This document shows, piece by piece, positions 49,501 through 59,332 of a DNA stretch of 64,000 nucleotides. The notes beneath the pieces are model-generated. The model did not search any database. It was given only the letters and a program-made list of their open reading frames with translations, and had not been told where the DNA came from. The stretch spans positions 12,114,354-12,178,353 of the forward strand of contig NC_044289.2 of assembly GCF_004027225.2 (NCBI RefSeq), read 5' to 3'. The position numbers were made by a program, and so were the translations under genes. Position 1 is the first letter of the stretch, and each line of letters opens with the position of its first letter. The stretch comes from Strigops habroptila (lineage: Eukaryota > Chordata > Aves > Psittaciformes > Psittacidae).

Positions 49501-52500
49501 TTCTGAGTGTTGTGGTTTAAGCCCAGCCGGTAACTCAGAACCACGCAGCCGCTCACTCTCTCCCCCCTTCCTTCCCCGCCCTGCTCCCGGAGGGGTGGGA
49601 TGGAGAATCGAAAGAATGTAAATCCCACGGGTTGAGATAAGAACAGTCCAGCAACTAAGGTATAAGACAAAACTACTACTGCTACCACCAATAACAATAA
49701 TGATAAGGGAAATAACAAGGGGAGAGAATACAACTGCTCACCACCCGCCGACTGATGCCCAGCCCGACCCAAGGAGCGATCTGGGCCTTCCGGGTAACTC
49801 CTCCCAGTTTATATACTGGGCATGACGTGCTGTGGGATGGAATAGCCCTTTGGCCAGTTTGGGTCAGGTGTCCTGTCTCTGCTTCCACCCAGCTTCCCAT
49901 GCCCCACCTCACTGGCAGAGCTTGAGACTGAAAAGTCCTTGATCAAAGTAAGCATTACTTAGCAACAACTGAAAACATCGGTGTGTTATCAGCGTTGTTC
50001 TCAGACTAAAGTTGAAAACACAGCCCTGCACCAGCTGCTAAGAAGGAGAAAAATGACTGTTACAGCTGAACCCAGGACAGTAAAATCCACAGAAGTCAGC
50101 ACAACTGAGAACTTCAGCTTGAACATGACTTCCCCTGTGGCTGTTAGATGTATGTCATAGCTGTGTGCCAGTAGAAAACGGAAACATTTCCTTTGAGCTT
50201 CACAGAAGGAATTCTGATTTGTTAGGAGAAAAATGGAAGTGGATGTTCTTCATTTAAACAGGAATGTTTTAACTTTCCATCTTCATGTTCTTCCTAAGTT
50301 CATTTTCACATACAAGAGTAGACTAGAAAGCAGTAGCCTGACAAGAATTGGTTTTCCATCTTACATTTTAACTTGGCAACCTAAGAAATGTTAAGCCACG
50401 TCATCTTGTTGCCAAAGGACTTCAAGGGAGCCGCTGGAGCATATTTTGCACCCTTGCAATTGAAAGAGTGAGGGCATTGATTCATTAACAAAGAAGCTTT
50501 TTTTCCCCAGAACTTCTGTTGAAATGAGCATTAATCTGAGAGAGACTAAACTCTTTAATTTTTAGGACTTTCTTTAATTTCTCAGGCTGGTGAAAAACTG
50601 TTACCATTAAAAATGTGATTTATGATATTTAATTTCATCACTTTTTCTAGTTTGTGAAAACTTGGGATAATTTTGCCAAACTTTTCTTTTTAACCCGGGG
50701 GGGGGGGGGGGGGGGGATGGGTAGAGTAGAGCGTAGGTTAACAATATTGCATCTGTAAATGAAAACGTTGCAGTAAGCTGGAAGATGCAGTGTTCTGTAA
50801 AAGCAGCCCGACTGTGCAATAGAATATGCTTGTGACTCCCTTTGAAAATAATGCTTTTTCCCTCCACTTTTATTCTAGCATCCTCTCAACCTTTAACACA
50901 GAAAAAAAGTTCAGTTCCAACATCAGAAAGTACTGTTCAAAGAACAGGTAAATCTTACTTTGGAAAAGCAGAATATAGGTAACTGAAAATGCATTTAGTT
51001 TAATGCATATTTAATGGTCACTAACATAACATGCTTGGTAATTTGGGGGTTGGGTTTTTTGCTATTGGATATTCTCCCTGTTCAAATTTTGGGTAGGAAG
51101 AAGAGTAACTCTTTCCTTATGTTGCTTGGTTTTGTTAGCAAGATATCTCTTTTTCCCAGGCAGTGCTATATAGACTTACACTGAAGAGTCTGATGTTTCA
51201 ACCATACATATTGTAAGGGGTGTTTACCAAAAGGGGACAGATATTACCTGTTTTTTTACCTTTTTTTTATACCTCTATTCCTTGTCCACACTCTAGCAAA
51301 CTTTAGGTACTAAATTGATCCTAAAGGCAAAGCCACAGTTCTGGGTAGCACTGTCCTAGAGGTTCAAGGGTGTTTAAGGGAGAGATGGAGTATGTTATAG
51401 GCAGCATGACAAATGAACAGTGAGTTAATACTTTACACTGTGATGGTGATCCCTAAGGCAGTTTCTCACAAGAGGTGCTGGGTTTAGGTGGAGACAATCC
51501 CTCTCAACAAAGGGTCTGGTGGATATGGGGAGAATTAAAAGATGGACAGTAAAAAAGGAGAAATCTTTTATGATAAGAAGAAGAGCAGTTGATTGTGCTG
51601 AAGACTCAAAAGGAATCCTGATCAGTACTTATAAAATCACTAAGAGAAAGGGGTAAAGAAGGCAGATCAGACTTCTCTACATCATCTCCTGAGAGATTTT
51701 CCAATTCAGCAGAAGTATAATTGGGCTTCAGAAAATTGCCTCCTTTTGCATTAGAAGGTCTTGCTGTAAGAGGTGGTTGGGTTAAGGCAAAATTTTACAT
51801 GCATAATAGATCCACATTAGTATTTTTAAGGTTTAAAATGAATAAACCCTTGAAGTTTTAGAAGTGATAAACTGTCTAAAATGGGAGCTAAAAAAGGGAG
51901 AGGACTGTAGCTCTTGTCAGGAAGTTTCTCTACAGCTTTCTTCTGCAGGGTTCCTTTAAACTTCCTTTGGCTTAGCTGGTGCAGGCCATAAGCAGAAAGA
52001 GCAGTTGGCTGACCTGGTACTTGTTTGATATGTTAGTTTGCTTTGCAAGAAACAATAGATGAGAGAAGTTTATTCTTCAGACCTAAAGCATAATGAGAAT
52101 AATGTGAGATGGTCATGCCTTGTCAGTGGATTTTAAAATTATCTTTTTCTCTTGTAGAACTTGAAACAAATGCTCCGGTAGTTGCTGGTCAAAGGTAAGG
52201 AGATAGTTTGTGTAGATGCAGAATAGATGTAGCTTTCACGGGAGGAAGTCCCTTTCTCTTTGCTCCAGTTGCACACCTTCTGCTACTGCTTTTCATTTTC
52301 TTGTCCATACCCTTTCTGTCCTGCTAAGAGATTGGGCTCAACTGTGTTTCAAAACGTTGCTGAAATGCAGAATGTAAGATAACTTTTTTCCCCAAGTCTG
52401 CTTTCTGGCTTCGGGCTGTTTCCTCTTACCCCTTCAGGCCTGTTTCACGTCTTGGAAGGGTCTTGGTGGTTCTACTGTTTGATATTTTCTGAAAACAAAT

Positions 52501-55500
52501 CAAAACTAAACGCCCCAAAGCCTACAGCTTAGTTCTTACGTAAGTTTTTGTTTTCTGCACACAAGCCTTTCTAAAGTTTGGGGTTTTTTCTGCCCTTGTG
52601 ACTGTTTTCTCCAGATTTCCTCTGTGTTTGCTTGTTGACACTTTGCCAAAACCTGTTAGGAAACTCAGGTAGAAACTTCATCTTGTCCCAGATAAGACAC
52701 TCAGTAATTAAAAGATCAAATTTCAAAAGATTGTGTTCTGTCAGAAGAAAATATGGTTTCCAAGATCTGTTTCTGTTCCATTCTAAACCCACCAGGCTCT
52801 TAAACTCAGTCTAGGCAGTAATGATGAACCTTTGTAAGTTTTTGGGTAACAGTGCTGGCATGAATGGCTGGGGTTTTGATGCTCCCTCATCATTGGAGTG
52901 ATGCCCTAAACCAGGGCAGAGGTGCAGTTCATTCGTTTGGTTCATCAGGAAGGAAGGCAGTGTCATCTTTTGTAAGGGAAGGGAGCACAATACACTTCCT
53001 CAGACGAGGAGTGACTCCACATTGAATATTTAACTATACTTACCTTCACATGCATTGGGATCTTTCTACTTGTATCAAAGATGAACTGAAATTTCAAGAC
53101 AAGTTTTCTTTAGGATACAGTGCATTTCTGATTGTATTTTTCTGGACTAACGCTTTTCTGAGCAAGACCAGAAAAGAAGGGAGGTTTTCAGGCAAACTGT
53201 GAACCTAGTGATGGCTGATAGAGCGGCCAGCTTCAAGCTCTTAGAGTTCAACACCGTAAGGTATAAACCTTAGAGGAACTTGCGACCCACAAAGCACTGG
53301 AAATATTTTTACTTGGGCCAACTTGATTTCCTCCTATAAAAGAAGTGATGTGTTGGTTCCTGTGAGACATCCAAGCTATGGATTAGTCACTAGATCTGTA
53401 AAATTTATCTGTAATAACTGAACTTCAGCTGATGATGCCTGTTTGCTTTGCAAGTATCCTCTCAAGCAGGTGGCTGCTATTTCAGCTGCCCACATTGCTG
53501 AGCAGAAGAGCAGTTTGTGACCTGTTTGGAGGATCCAGTTTATAGATTGCCCATAATACTGTCTATGGTTTATTTTGTATCTGACACAATCCATGTGCTT
53601 CCATATTCTCCTCTGCCGTGTGTTTCCTTGCTTGAGGATGTTTGTCTGTCATTGACAAACTGTTTTATTCCAAGTATCTGGTAGTTAAAATTACAAATGT
53701 TTGTAGTAGGTTTTCCTCTCAAAATAGGGCTTTCTCTGTACCAGTGACAGTGTAGTGGAACCTCTGGAACACACAGGTCTGCTCTGTGTGTTTTCAGGCA
53801 GTTCTCTGATTAAGGCAGCCTTTCTTGACGTCTTGCAAGTATCACCCAAAGGGCATTAAATGAGTTGTGTTTCTCCTTTTCCAGTATCAGCAGAGTGTTT
53901 TATTTGATTAATTACTTAGCTTTGAATTCACAGGAGATAAGTTTAGTGTAATCTTCAGAAACCACTTAGTCGTCAGAAATTGTCTGGCATTAATGCCTTA
54001 AGGAGAAAACACCCAAACCTCAGGAGGAATTCACAGGGTTAAGAATGATAAAATAAAGAGTTAATTACAAAATGTAGCACTCCATCTGTTGTCTCAGGGA
54101 CAGGAAACACGGATTTCCACACTACCTAAAATTATTTGCTATAGCAGAAAAAGCTTTCTGTTATGAAAAGAGAATAAAACATTTTGACTTCAAGCTTTAA
54201 AGCTTTAAGAAAGTTTTAAATAAGCCTTAAGCTTTTTGATATGTGAAGATCAATGGAGTGAGTCTTGTAGTAAAAGCCAAATCTGGCATACTCCCTGAAG
54301 AGTTCGTAATGCCTCCTTATGTTCATCTGCAATTTCAACTCTGTGTTCCCATATCGTAGCAGTCTCTAATGTAACTTGTTTGCTTTTCCTAGACTTCAGT
54401 AATGGTGGCACCTGTGGAAAACAGAGCAGACAATTTATAATGCATCTAATTTCTTGGTCTTCTAATGTTGAAAATATTCTCTTTGAGGACTTCTCAATTC
54501 TGTATCCTCTGATAATTTTTAATAGAAACGGACTATACTCTGGCTTACTCAGGTCATTCTGCATCTGATAAAACTTCTGGTATCTCTAGCATTTCATATC
54601 TTCAGTGCTAATAGTCCGGAACTGGTACCTGTGTCGGTCCATCCTCCAGCTTGTCTGAGTTGCATAGAAAAGCATAATTCTTCTTACACTTCATCAGAAA
54701 TATTTTGTCCCACTTTATTAGTAATGAGACAAAAGAGAATTGTGAAAAGTCTAAAACTCCAAATAGAAGAAATTCAAGAACAGAGGATTCTGCCGCTCCA
54801 CAGGAAACTGTAGAGAACGGACAGCGCAAGAGGTCCTCCCGACCAGCGTCTGCATCCAGCACTGCAAAAGGTAAAATCCACAGCCGTCATTTCTCTGGAG
54901 AGGGCAGGAAGTAATGTACTGCCCCAAGTAATAACCCCTTCAATAGCTGGCTCATAATGATGGTTTACAGCTTCTAAGTGTGCTTTTAAATCTAGTTTCA
55001 AAGATTTAGACACAGGTTGGTGTTGAAGTATTGACCGACATCTGTACTGGCAGTGAATCTTGTATGAATTTCCCGTTGTTAAATTTGTGGAGCTTGTTTT
55101 CTGCAGTGCTCAACAACATAGCGTTCAGCAAGCTTGCCTAGTTCAAGTTGAATCCTCTTGGCAGAAACGTGTTGCCATTGAAAGGACTGTACTCAAGTTA
55201 AAAAGTCACTTTTGTTTTTGTTTTCCTGAAGCCTGAAAGCCACAAGACAGATGCTAAAGTCTTCCCAAGTGCACGGTCAGCTCTTGTGAAGCCAAATGCT
55301 GTGGTTCAGGCATGTTCAGAACGCTGCCTGGATGGCAGCCTGGAGCACCGAGGAGTGCTGTGTGCTAGCACAGAGCCTCAGCTGTTCTTTCCAAGAACAT
55401 GTGAAATCCTAAAGTTACAGATACTAACCCATGGCATTAGCAGTTGCTGACGTGCCTTATTGCTACCCAGGTTTCAATCTCGAACAAAGTATGCAGCATT

Positions 55501-57912
55501 TGTGTGAAACACGTGGTCATTGCCAGAATGCACAGTCCATGGTGCCATTCTGTGTTTCTGAAGCTAAACTCTGTCAGCTCCTTATACTTAAGGGTCAGAA
55601 AAATTCTGATGGACAAAAGTTGTGCAGAAGGGTAGAGAGAACCCGTCAAGAGGCAACATTCAACCAATATTTTAAAGATAACATACAGAACAAAGAGGTA
55701 TTGGTATAAAATTCTTATAAAAGGAAGTCAAGTTGAATTCAGCAACCATTTTCCATACTGAAGATACTAAAATTGGATGGTAAGAATATTTTCATTTTAA
55801 GAGTTTCAGAGAAGACTTCCAGCTGTACATAATTGTGTGATGAATCTCAAAGATGACATGGAGGGACCTGTATGTTCTGCACTTTTGTGGCTGCTGAATT
55901 TCATTAAATCTACTTGTGGCTGGATTGTGCAGAAGAATCTGAGTCTGTATTGTAAAAATCAATTCTCTTTCATGATTGTGAAGATAAGCTTGAAAAATGT
56001 GAAGCCAATGTAAAATCTTTAGATTTGGTGATACTGTCCTGAGTGTGAAGGGACCTGAAATGTATGGGCCTGCCCCCATACTGTAACGAGTAAACCTAAA
56101 GATGACAACCAGTGGCATGTCAAATTCTGAGAATGTGGGAACATGAAAGTACATCAAGTTGAAATAATGCCAGAACTCAGAGGTTTTGTACTGACTGTAT
56201 GATTTGTTTACCTCTGTAAGTAAAATCATTGCTTTAAAAACATGCACCTGAAACTGCTGCAGTATCTAAGGGGTTTGCTTGAAAACACTGATCCAGCTTA
56301 CCAGGTGGTACCTTAGACTGTGGTTACCTTCTCTCCATGCGAGCAATGCCTGCTTCCAGGTGGTAGAGAAAATGAGCCAAGCAAGGCTCTCTTGTGGATA
56401 AGGACAGGCTGGAGGGTTGGTGAGGGAGCTGGTATAAGGGGGTTTGCGGCTTGTGCCTACTCTGGTCTGTGTTTTTGTTAGTGAATCATAGCTTAAGAAA
56501 GCTTAGTTTATATGCTCCTGGCCTCCTAGACATCTGCAGTTACCTTGTCTACGTCCTGAGAAACTCTAGTCTGTGTTAACGAGGATTGGGGCTGGGAGAA
56601 GCTCCCTTTAGATAAGGGTGGATTAAGGTCACTATAGAAATGGCAATTAGGAAAAAACTGAAATGTGGCAGGGAGAGAGAAGTAAACTTTGACCAGTCGG
56701 TGTAGGAATCCCCTTGCTAAGCATCAGGAAGGAGAAGGCAGAAGGGTAACTGTAAGAGAAGGACCACAGCAGCAGGGCTGGCTGCAGCAGCTGCTGCTTG
56801 AGCTGCTTCCGTAGTGCTGCTGCTTGGAGGGCACTGTGGTAAGTGGGAGTTGTGAGGTGTTCCACTTCTGAAACCTGGTGCTGTGTTGGTATTGTCACTC
56901 CTTGGAGTACTTTTCCAGCAAGGGCTGTTGCAGCGTTTGCTGTAGTTTTGAGTTTGTTAAATTTTGTAATGTTGCTTTATTTTGGTTTTTAAACACAACA
57001 TATAACAGCCATGGAGTTGTAGTGTTGCTCCTCTAGCTTTAGATGTCTTGGGTGTCTTGGAAATCTTTTCCCTATTGACTCTTAAAATACACACAGCTCT
57101 AATAGCTTTTGGAAAATACTGTCAAGAGCCAAAGATACATTGCCAACGTTTAAAATCCCATTTTTGAAAGATCTAAAGATGCAAATACCCTTGGTCCTTA
57201 CTCTCTTCGTTTTGTTTTGAAATGGAAACGTTAGTGCCTTGGTAAGTGCACTGAACATGTCATCTGCTTTCACTGCAGCTTCCACGAGCGCTGCTTCTCA
57301 CAGTGTTTTGTATCTTTCTGCATAGCTGCTTTTCTGTGCATCATAATGTACACTCAAGAGACTCGTTTTCTAATGACCTGATTTGCCAAGGACTCGAACA
57401 ACTACATTTGTAATTCATGTGGCAGGCTCCAAATGACCTTCCTAAGTGTTTTTTATAGCACCATCTCCATGACGCTGACTCCCATTGCCACAGTTTGTGC
57501 CTAGTGCCCGTTTCACGGAGTCTTTCTCCTGTGGTACATCTGAGCACGTTGTGCGTGTGGGGAACTAACATTAAACACTTAAACATACAAAACCACACAG
57601 ATCTTAAGGCTGATACATTGCGAGTTCAGCATTGCTGAAGCCCTAACGCTTGGAAGTCGTGCCCTACCAGAGCTGGGGAACGCTGAGCTGTGTCACAGCG
57701 TTGGTGTTTGTGTTGTGACTTGGTGAAGAGTCAGTCCCGGGTCTGTGGGAATCCCAGTCCTCCGAGGTTTCCACTCTGGTGTGATTGTGGAAGGGCAATC
57801 TGTGCACCTCTGGTGAATGGCTTATCGACTTCGTATCCATGCTTCTTTTCTTCTCTTAATTTCAGAAACGAGTGCCAGTGCAATGCAGTCAAAAAGAAGA
57901 AAATCCAAGTAA
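28280..57912 (+). CDS. NCOA6: Nuclear receptor coactivator 6 (complete coding region, 13 exons)
   Basis: NCOA6 (ASC-2/TRBP/PRIP/RAP250) is a nuclear scaffold that binds liganded nuclear receptors and anchors the KMT2C/KMT2D (ASCOM) histone methyltransferase complex. Thirteen exons join in frame to 2048 codons plus TAA; human is about 2063. The start ATG has A at -3 and G at +4 and opens with MVLDDLPNL, as in mammals. In order: a conserved N-terminal domain (about 1-130); long Gln/Pro/Met-rich low-complexity regions; the first receptor box LVNLL (863-867); a basic nuclear-localisation-like cluster [12 protein letters not shown] (889-900); a polyQ then Met run in the giant exon; a Ser/Arg-rich patch (about 1299-1325); the second box LSQLL (1468-1472); and a basic end SKRRKSK. 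Both LXXLL boxes are intact. The human-type long polyQ in the fifth coding exon is absent. Confidence 0.97.
30282..30437 (+). CDS. NCOA6: NCOA6 coding exon 2
   Basis: The 156-bp exon encodes [20 protein letters not shown], then [15 protein letters not shown] and [12 protein letters not shown]. It completes the conserved N-terminal domain. Acceptor tcaag ends at 30281 and the donor gtattt follows 30437. Confidence 0.96.
30997..31119 (+). CDS. NCOA6: NCOA6 coding exon 3
   Basis: The 123-bp exon encodes [20 protein letters not shown], then [20 protein letters not shown]. It matches the human segment closely. Flanks are tttcag (to 30996) and gtaaaa (31120). Confidence 0.96.
31425..31507 (-). repeat. 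CR1 tail fragment, antisense
   Basis: The reverse complement of the CR1 3' end is visible: ttcatagaatcagaatgg, then ggttggaaaagacc and the atcatctagttccaaccctc block. Confidence 0.9.
31670..31840 (+). mobile_element. CR1 LINE 3' end, sense
   Basis: The copy shows gggttgcccaaggaagttgt, the ccctggcagtgttcaagg block, ggtgtccctgcccgtggcag, and it ends with the ctattctatgat tail. It is 5'-truncated. Confidence 0.92.
32503..32631 (+). CDS. NCOA6: NCOA6 coding exon 4
   Basis: The 129-bp exon encodes [20 protein letters not shown], then [16 protein letters not shown]. Human NCOA6 has GIIRMNNP and [13 protein letters not shown] here. Acceptor ttaag ends at 32502 and the donor gtggta starts at 32632. 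Confidence 0.94.
33001..33069 (+). repeat. CR1 tail fragment, sense
   Basis: A degraded CR1 3' end: ttggtcttgatgatccttaa, then cttttccaactattctgtga and terminal attct-atgattct repeats. Confidence 0.85.
33357..34172 (+). CDS. NCOA6: NCOA6 coding exon 5 (Gln/Pro-rich)
   Basis: The 816-bp exon encodes [20 protein letters not shown] and continues through [36 protein letters not shown] and [12 protein letters not shown] to HPGLGG. The tract that is a long polyQ in human reads [20 protein letters not shown] here, with no Q run above three. A second open frame runs through the exon because CAG-rich DNA lacks stops in other frames. Confidence 0.96.
34173..37005 (+). other. NCOA6: NCOA6 intron
   Basis: This 2.8-kb intron shows only AT- and pyrimidine-rich sequence. 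I recognise no exon, repeat family or RNA gene in it. Confidence 0.75.
37006..37152 (+). CDS. NCOA6: NCOA6 coding exon 6
   Basis: The 147-bp exon encodes [20 protein letters not shown], then [20 protein letters not shown] and NVQHT. It is markedly more G+C-rich than its introns. Flanks are ttcag (to 37005) and gtctgg (37153). Confidence 0.95.
37399..37469. repeat. Perfect 20-bp inverted repeat with an extra tandem arm
   Basis: The left arm 37399-37418 and right arm 37428-37447 are perfect reverse complements around a 9-nt loop. A third copy of the right arm (37451-37469) follows with one mismatch over 19 bases. It lies in the intron between NCOA6 coding exons 6 and 7. I recognise no transposon family. 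Confidence 0.9.
38111..39230 (+). CDS. NCOA6: NCOA6 coding exon 7 (first LXXLL box)
   Basis: The 1120-bp exon encodes a Gln/Met/Gly/Pro-rich region, then [20 protein letters not shown]. The receptor box LVNLL is residues 863-867 (from 39091). A basic cluster [12 protein letters not shown] (889-900) closely follows. Acceptor ttaag ends at 38110 and the donor gtaggt starts at 39231, mid-codon (phase 2). Confidence 0.97.
42187..42265 (+). repeat. Tandem duplication, period about 41 bp
   Basis: Copy 1 (42187-42227) and copy 2 (42228-42265) both begin gaatgta-ataggataagtga and share gaaggagt/aaaggagt near their ends. They differ by a few substitutions and a small deletion. Confidence 0.8.
44130..44799 (+). 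mobile_element. CR1 LINE 3' region, sense, with decayed reverse transcriptase end
   Basis: The 5' part translates to a decayed CR1 polyprotein C-terminus ([15 protein letters not shown]-type block). The rest matches the 3' region found at 16618 and 17647, including ttccctgtgagggtgctgag and the tail ccattctgtgattccata. Frame breaks show that it is inactive. Confidence 0.93.
45367..45488 (+). CDS. NCOA6: NCOA6 coding exon 8
   Basis: The 122-bp exon encodes [20 protein letters not shown], then [15 protein letters not shown] and RPP. Human has DTRPAGLEEADQPPLPGEQG. Flanks are ttccag (to 45366) and gtagtg (45489). Confidence 0.95.
46384..49380 (+). CDS. NCOA6: NCOA6 coding exon 9 (giant exon, second LXXLL box)
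   Basis: The 2997-bp exon encodes residues 950-1948. It begins [22 protein letters not shown]7 tract (CAG x7, 46527-46547) runs into MMMMLMM. A conserved block, [20 protein letters not shown] with [20 protein letters not shown], and a Ser/Arg-rich patch (about 1299-1325) follow. The second box LSQLL is at residues 1468-1472 (from 47937). Later parts are Ser/Thr/Pro-rich and include [20 protein letters not shown]. The donor is gtaagt at 49381. Confidence 0.97.
46527..46547 (+). repeat. NCOA6: (CAG)7 polyglutamine tract in NCOA6
   Basis: Seven pure CAG codons are followed directly by four ATG codons. Pure tracts of this kind are prone to length variation. Confidence 0.9.
49508..50079 (-). mobile_element. 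Solo LTR of an avian endogenous retrovirus, antisense
   Basis: On the minus strand the element begins TGTCCTGGG and ends CCACAACA, the TG...CA termini of an LTR. Internal segments resemble a common songbird ERV LTR: the block read on + as gtttatatactgggcatgac (a TATA-like region), the ggttgagataagaacagt stretch and gcaacaactgaaaacatcgg. No internal retroviral genes flank it, so it is a solo LTR. I could not identify a clear target-site duplication. Confidence 0.82.
50697..50716 (+). repeat. Run of 20 consecutive G
   Basis: An uninterrupted G20 homopolymer lies in the intron, 162 bp before the 69-bp exon. It can form G-quadruplex structures in DNA or nascent RNA. Length may also be affected by assembly error. 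Confidence 0.85.
50879..50947 (+). CDS. NCOA6: NCOA6 coding exon 10 (69 bp)
   Basis: The exon encodes [20 protein letters not shown], then QRT (residues 1949-1971). It is poorly conserved against human but keeps the splice phase (1 in, 1 out), so skipping it would stay in frame. Flanks are ttctag (to 50878) and gtaaat (50948). Confidence 0.88.
50948..52157 (+). other. NCOA6: NCOA6 intron
   Basis: This 1.2-kb intron is AT-rich, and I recognise no exon or repeat in it. Confidence 0.75.
52158..52194 (+). CDS. NCOA6: NCOA6 coding exon 11 (37-bp microexon)
   Basis: The exon encodes [12 protein letters not shown] and two bases of Ser, matching human PELEVNAAIVSGQS. Acceptor cttgtag ends at 52157 and the donor gtaagg is at 52195. 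Its length is not a multiple of three, so skipping it alone would shift the frame. Confidence 0.9.
52195..54721 (+). other. NCOA6: NCOA6 intron, 2.5 kb
   Basis: No exon, repeat family or RNA gene was recognised. Short open frames on both strands have no family features. Confidence 0.75.
54722..54870 (+). CDS. NCOA6: NCOA6 coding exon 12
   Basis: The 149-bp exon encodes [20 protein letters not shown], then [19 protein letters not shown]. Human has SKIPGRRNSRTEE and [15 protein letters not shown]. The acceptor is ttattag (to 54721) and the donor gtaaaa starts at 54871. Confidence 0.96.
54871..57865 (+). other. NCOA6: Last NCOA6 intron, 3 kb
   Basis: No exon, repeat family or RNA gene was recognised in this stretch. 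It ends in cttaatttcag. Confidence 0.75.
57866..57912 (+). CDS. NCOA6: NCOA6 terminal coding exon
   Basis: The exon encodes [15 protein letters not shown] and stops at TAA (57910-57912). The human end [14 protein letters not shown] is nearly identical, which fixes the 3' end of the coding region. Confidence 0.97.
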
Positions 57913-57993
57913 ATTACTGCATGGAAACATGAAACTTGTAAATGAGTGTGAATTTACCAATAGCAATTTTGAGCTGTGATTTTTCTTTTTTTA

Positions 57994-57999
57994 AATAAA
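57994..57999 (+). terminator. NCOA6: Proximal NCOA6 poly(A) signal
   Basis: AATAAA lies 82 bases after the stop codon. Use of this site would give a very short 3' UTR. Confidence 0.55.
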
Positions 58000-58459
58000 A
58001 TTCTGTACAGTAAAGTCCTTTTAATATTATCCTGTTCCCAAGAAATGATTTTTTTTTTTTTTTTCTAAAAAACAGATAAATAGATATAAAAACTGGGTTC
58101 TTCTAAAACCCCCTGGACTTACAAAGCGAAGCCCAGGGTTAGCACATTAGGTTAATGTGTTTGTATGAAATGGAAGGGGAGGGGAAGACAATTGTAAATT
58201 TATTTGTTTCCACTTTTCATAAATTAGAATACAGGGTTGTCATTTTTAGGTATTAAAAATAATGTATTGTGCTGTTGTTTAAGTACTGTATGTGAATAGC
58301 AGTAAGAGGGTTTAGAAACAAACCCAATCATGTTTGGAAATGTAAATAATTTTATTATATAGTAGATCTGATGTATTTGTTGTAGAAATGGACCAGTGAA
58401 ACAAAACAAAAACAAAATAAATGTAAGGGTTTGTATAATGTGGAATCCCTCATGCTCTA

Positions 58460-58465
58460 AATAAA
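58460..58465 (+). terminator. NCOA6: Distal NCOA6 poly(A) signal
   Basis: This AATAAA is followed by a T/G-rich element (gttattgtcc, gttgggttg). Another AATAAA sits 44 bases upstream at 58416-58421. Confidence 0.65.
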
Positions 58466-59252
58466 TGTTATTGTCCTATAAGTTGGGTTGAATTATTATT
58501 AGCAACAACAACCGCATCATTCCAAACAGGAAGATTGAAGGGATTATTTAGAGCTCGAGGCCTACAAGCTCCTTATATGGAGCTTTAGAGAGGAATTTGT
58601 TTAACCACAAACGAATTAACTGTTGCAGCTGTTCTTGCAAAGCAAGAAAACACGGCACAGGCCACGCTCCTGCCCTTGGGCTCTGCGCAGGGAACACATA
58701 CAGGGTGAGGAGGCCCAGGAGACAGCGCTCCCCGCGAGTAAAGCTGCTCAGCAGGAAAATGCAGCAGAGAGAAACGCTGTATGGAACGGTTTGAAGACTT
58801 TGTGAAATGCAGGAGCCTGCAGTCTGTTCCACGGATAACCAGCGGTGCCTGGTTTGTGTGCAGGGCTGCGGAAAGTAGGTCAGGCCCCTTGTTCCAGGGA
58901 GCTCTCGCTGGTCCTTTCAGATTGCTCATTGCTTTGTGCACAGACACTTGGAGCTGTTTTCTTCTCTTACGGAATTATAAAAGCATATTGATAGATATAA
59001 ATGTAAATTATCACCTTTTATAATGGAAGAAATTACCCATTTGTGCACAAGGTAATAGACACTGAGGCTCCCATCTCTGGTCATCCCTGTCAGAGTGCAG
59101 ATGCTGTGTCTTTTGCAAGGGAAAGTCGGATGCTGTTGAGATGCTGCCTCCCCCCATGCTCCGAATCCCCAGCTCTCCCTCAGCTGTTCACACCTCTCCT
59201 GCTTTACAGCGGGTAGTATGAAGTTGGTTTCCACAAAAAGCATCTACTCCTT

Positions 59253-59332
59253 TAGGATTATGGATCCATACATACACATTTATATGTGCATGTAGGATTA
59301 TGGATCCATGCACACACATTTCTGTATCCGTG
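59253..59332 (+). repeat. Two-copy tandem repeat, period 40 bp
   Basis: Both copies begin taggattatggatccat and continue with a CA-rich acacatt segment. They diverge near their 3' ends. A CA-rich stretch follows. Confidence 0.85.

Larger units (their letters stand above)
49381..50878 (+). other. NCOA6: NCOA6 intron with solo LTR and G run
   Basis: The 1.5-kb intron holds the antisense LTR at 49508-50079 and a run of 20 G at 50697-50716. The rest is unremarkable AT-rich sequence. Confidence 0.85.
57913..58485 (+). other. NCOA6: NCOA6 3' UTR
   Basis: The AT-rich UTR contains three AATAAA signals: 57994-57999, 58416-58421 and 58460-58465. The last pair implies cleavage near 58485. It contains T-rich stretches and no coding signal. 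Confidence 0.8.
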
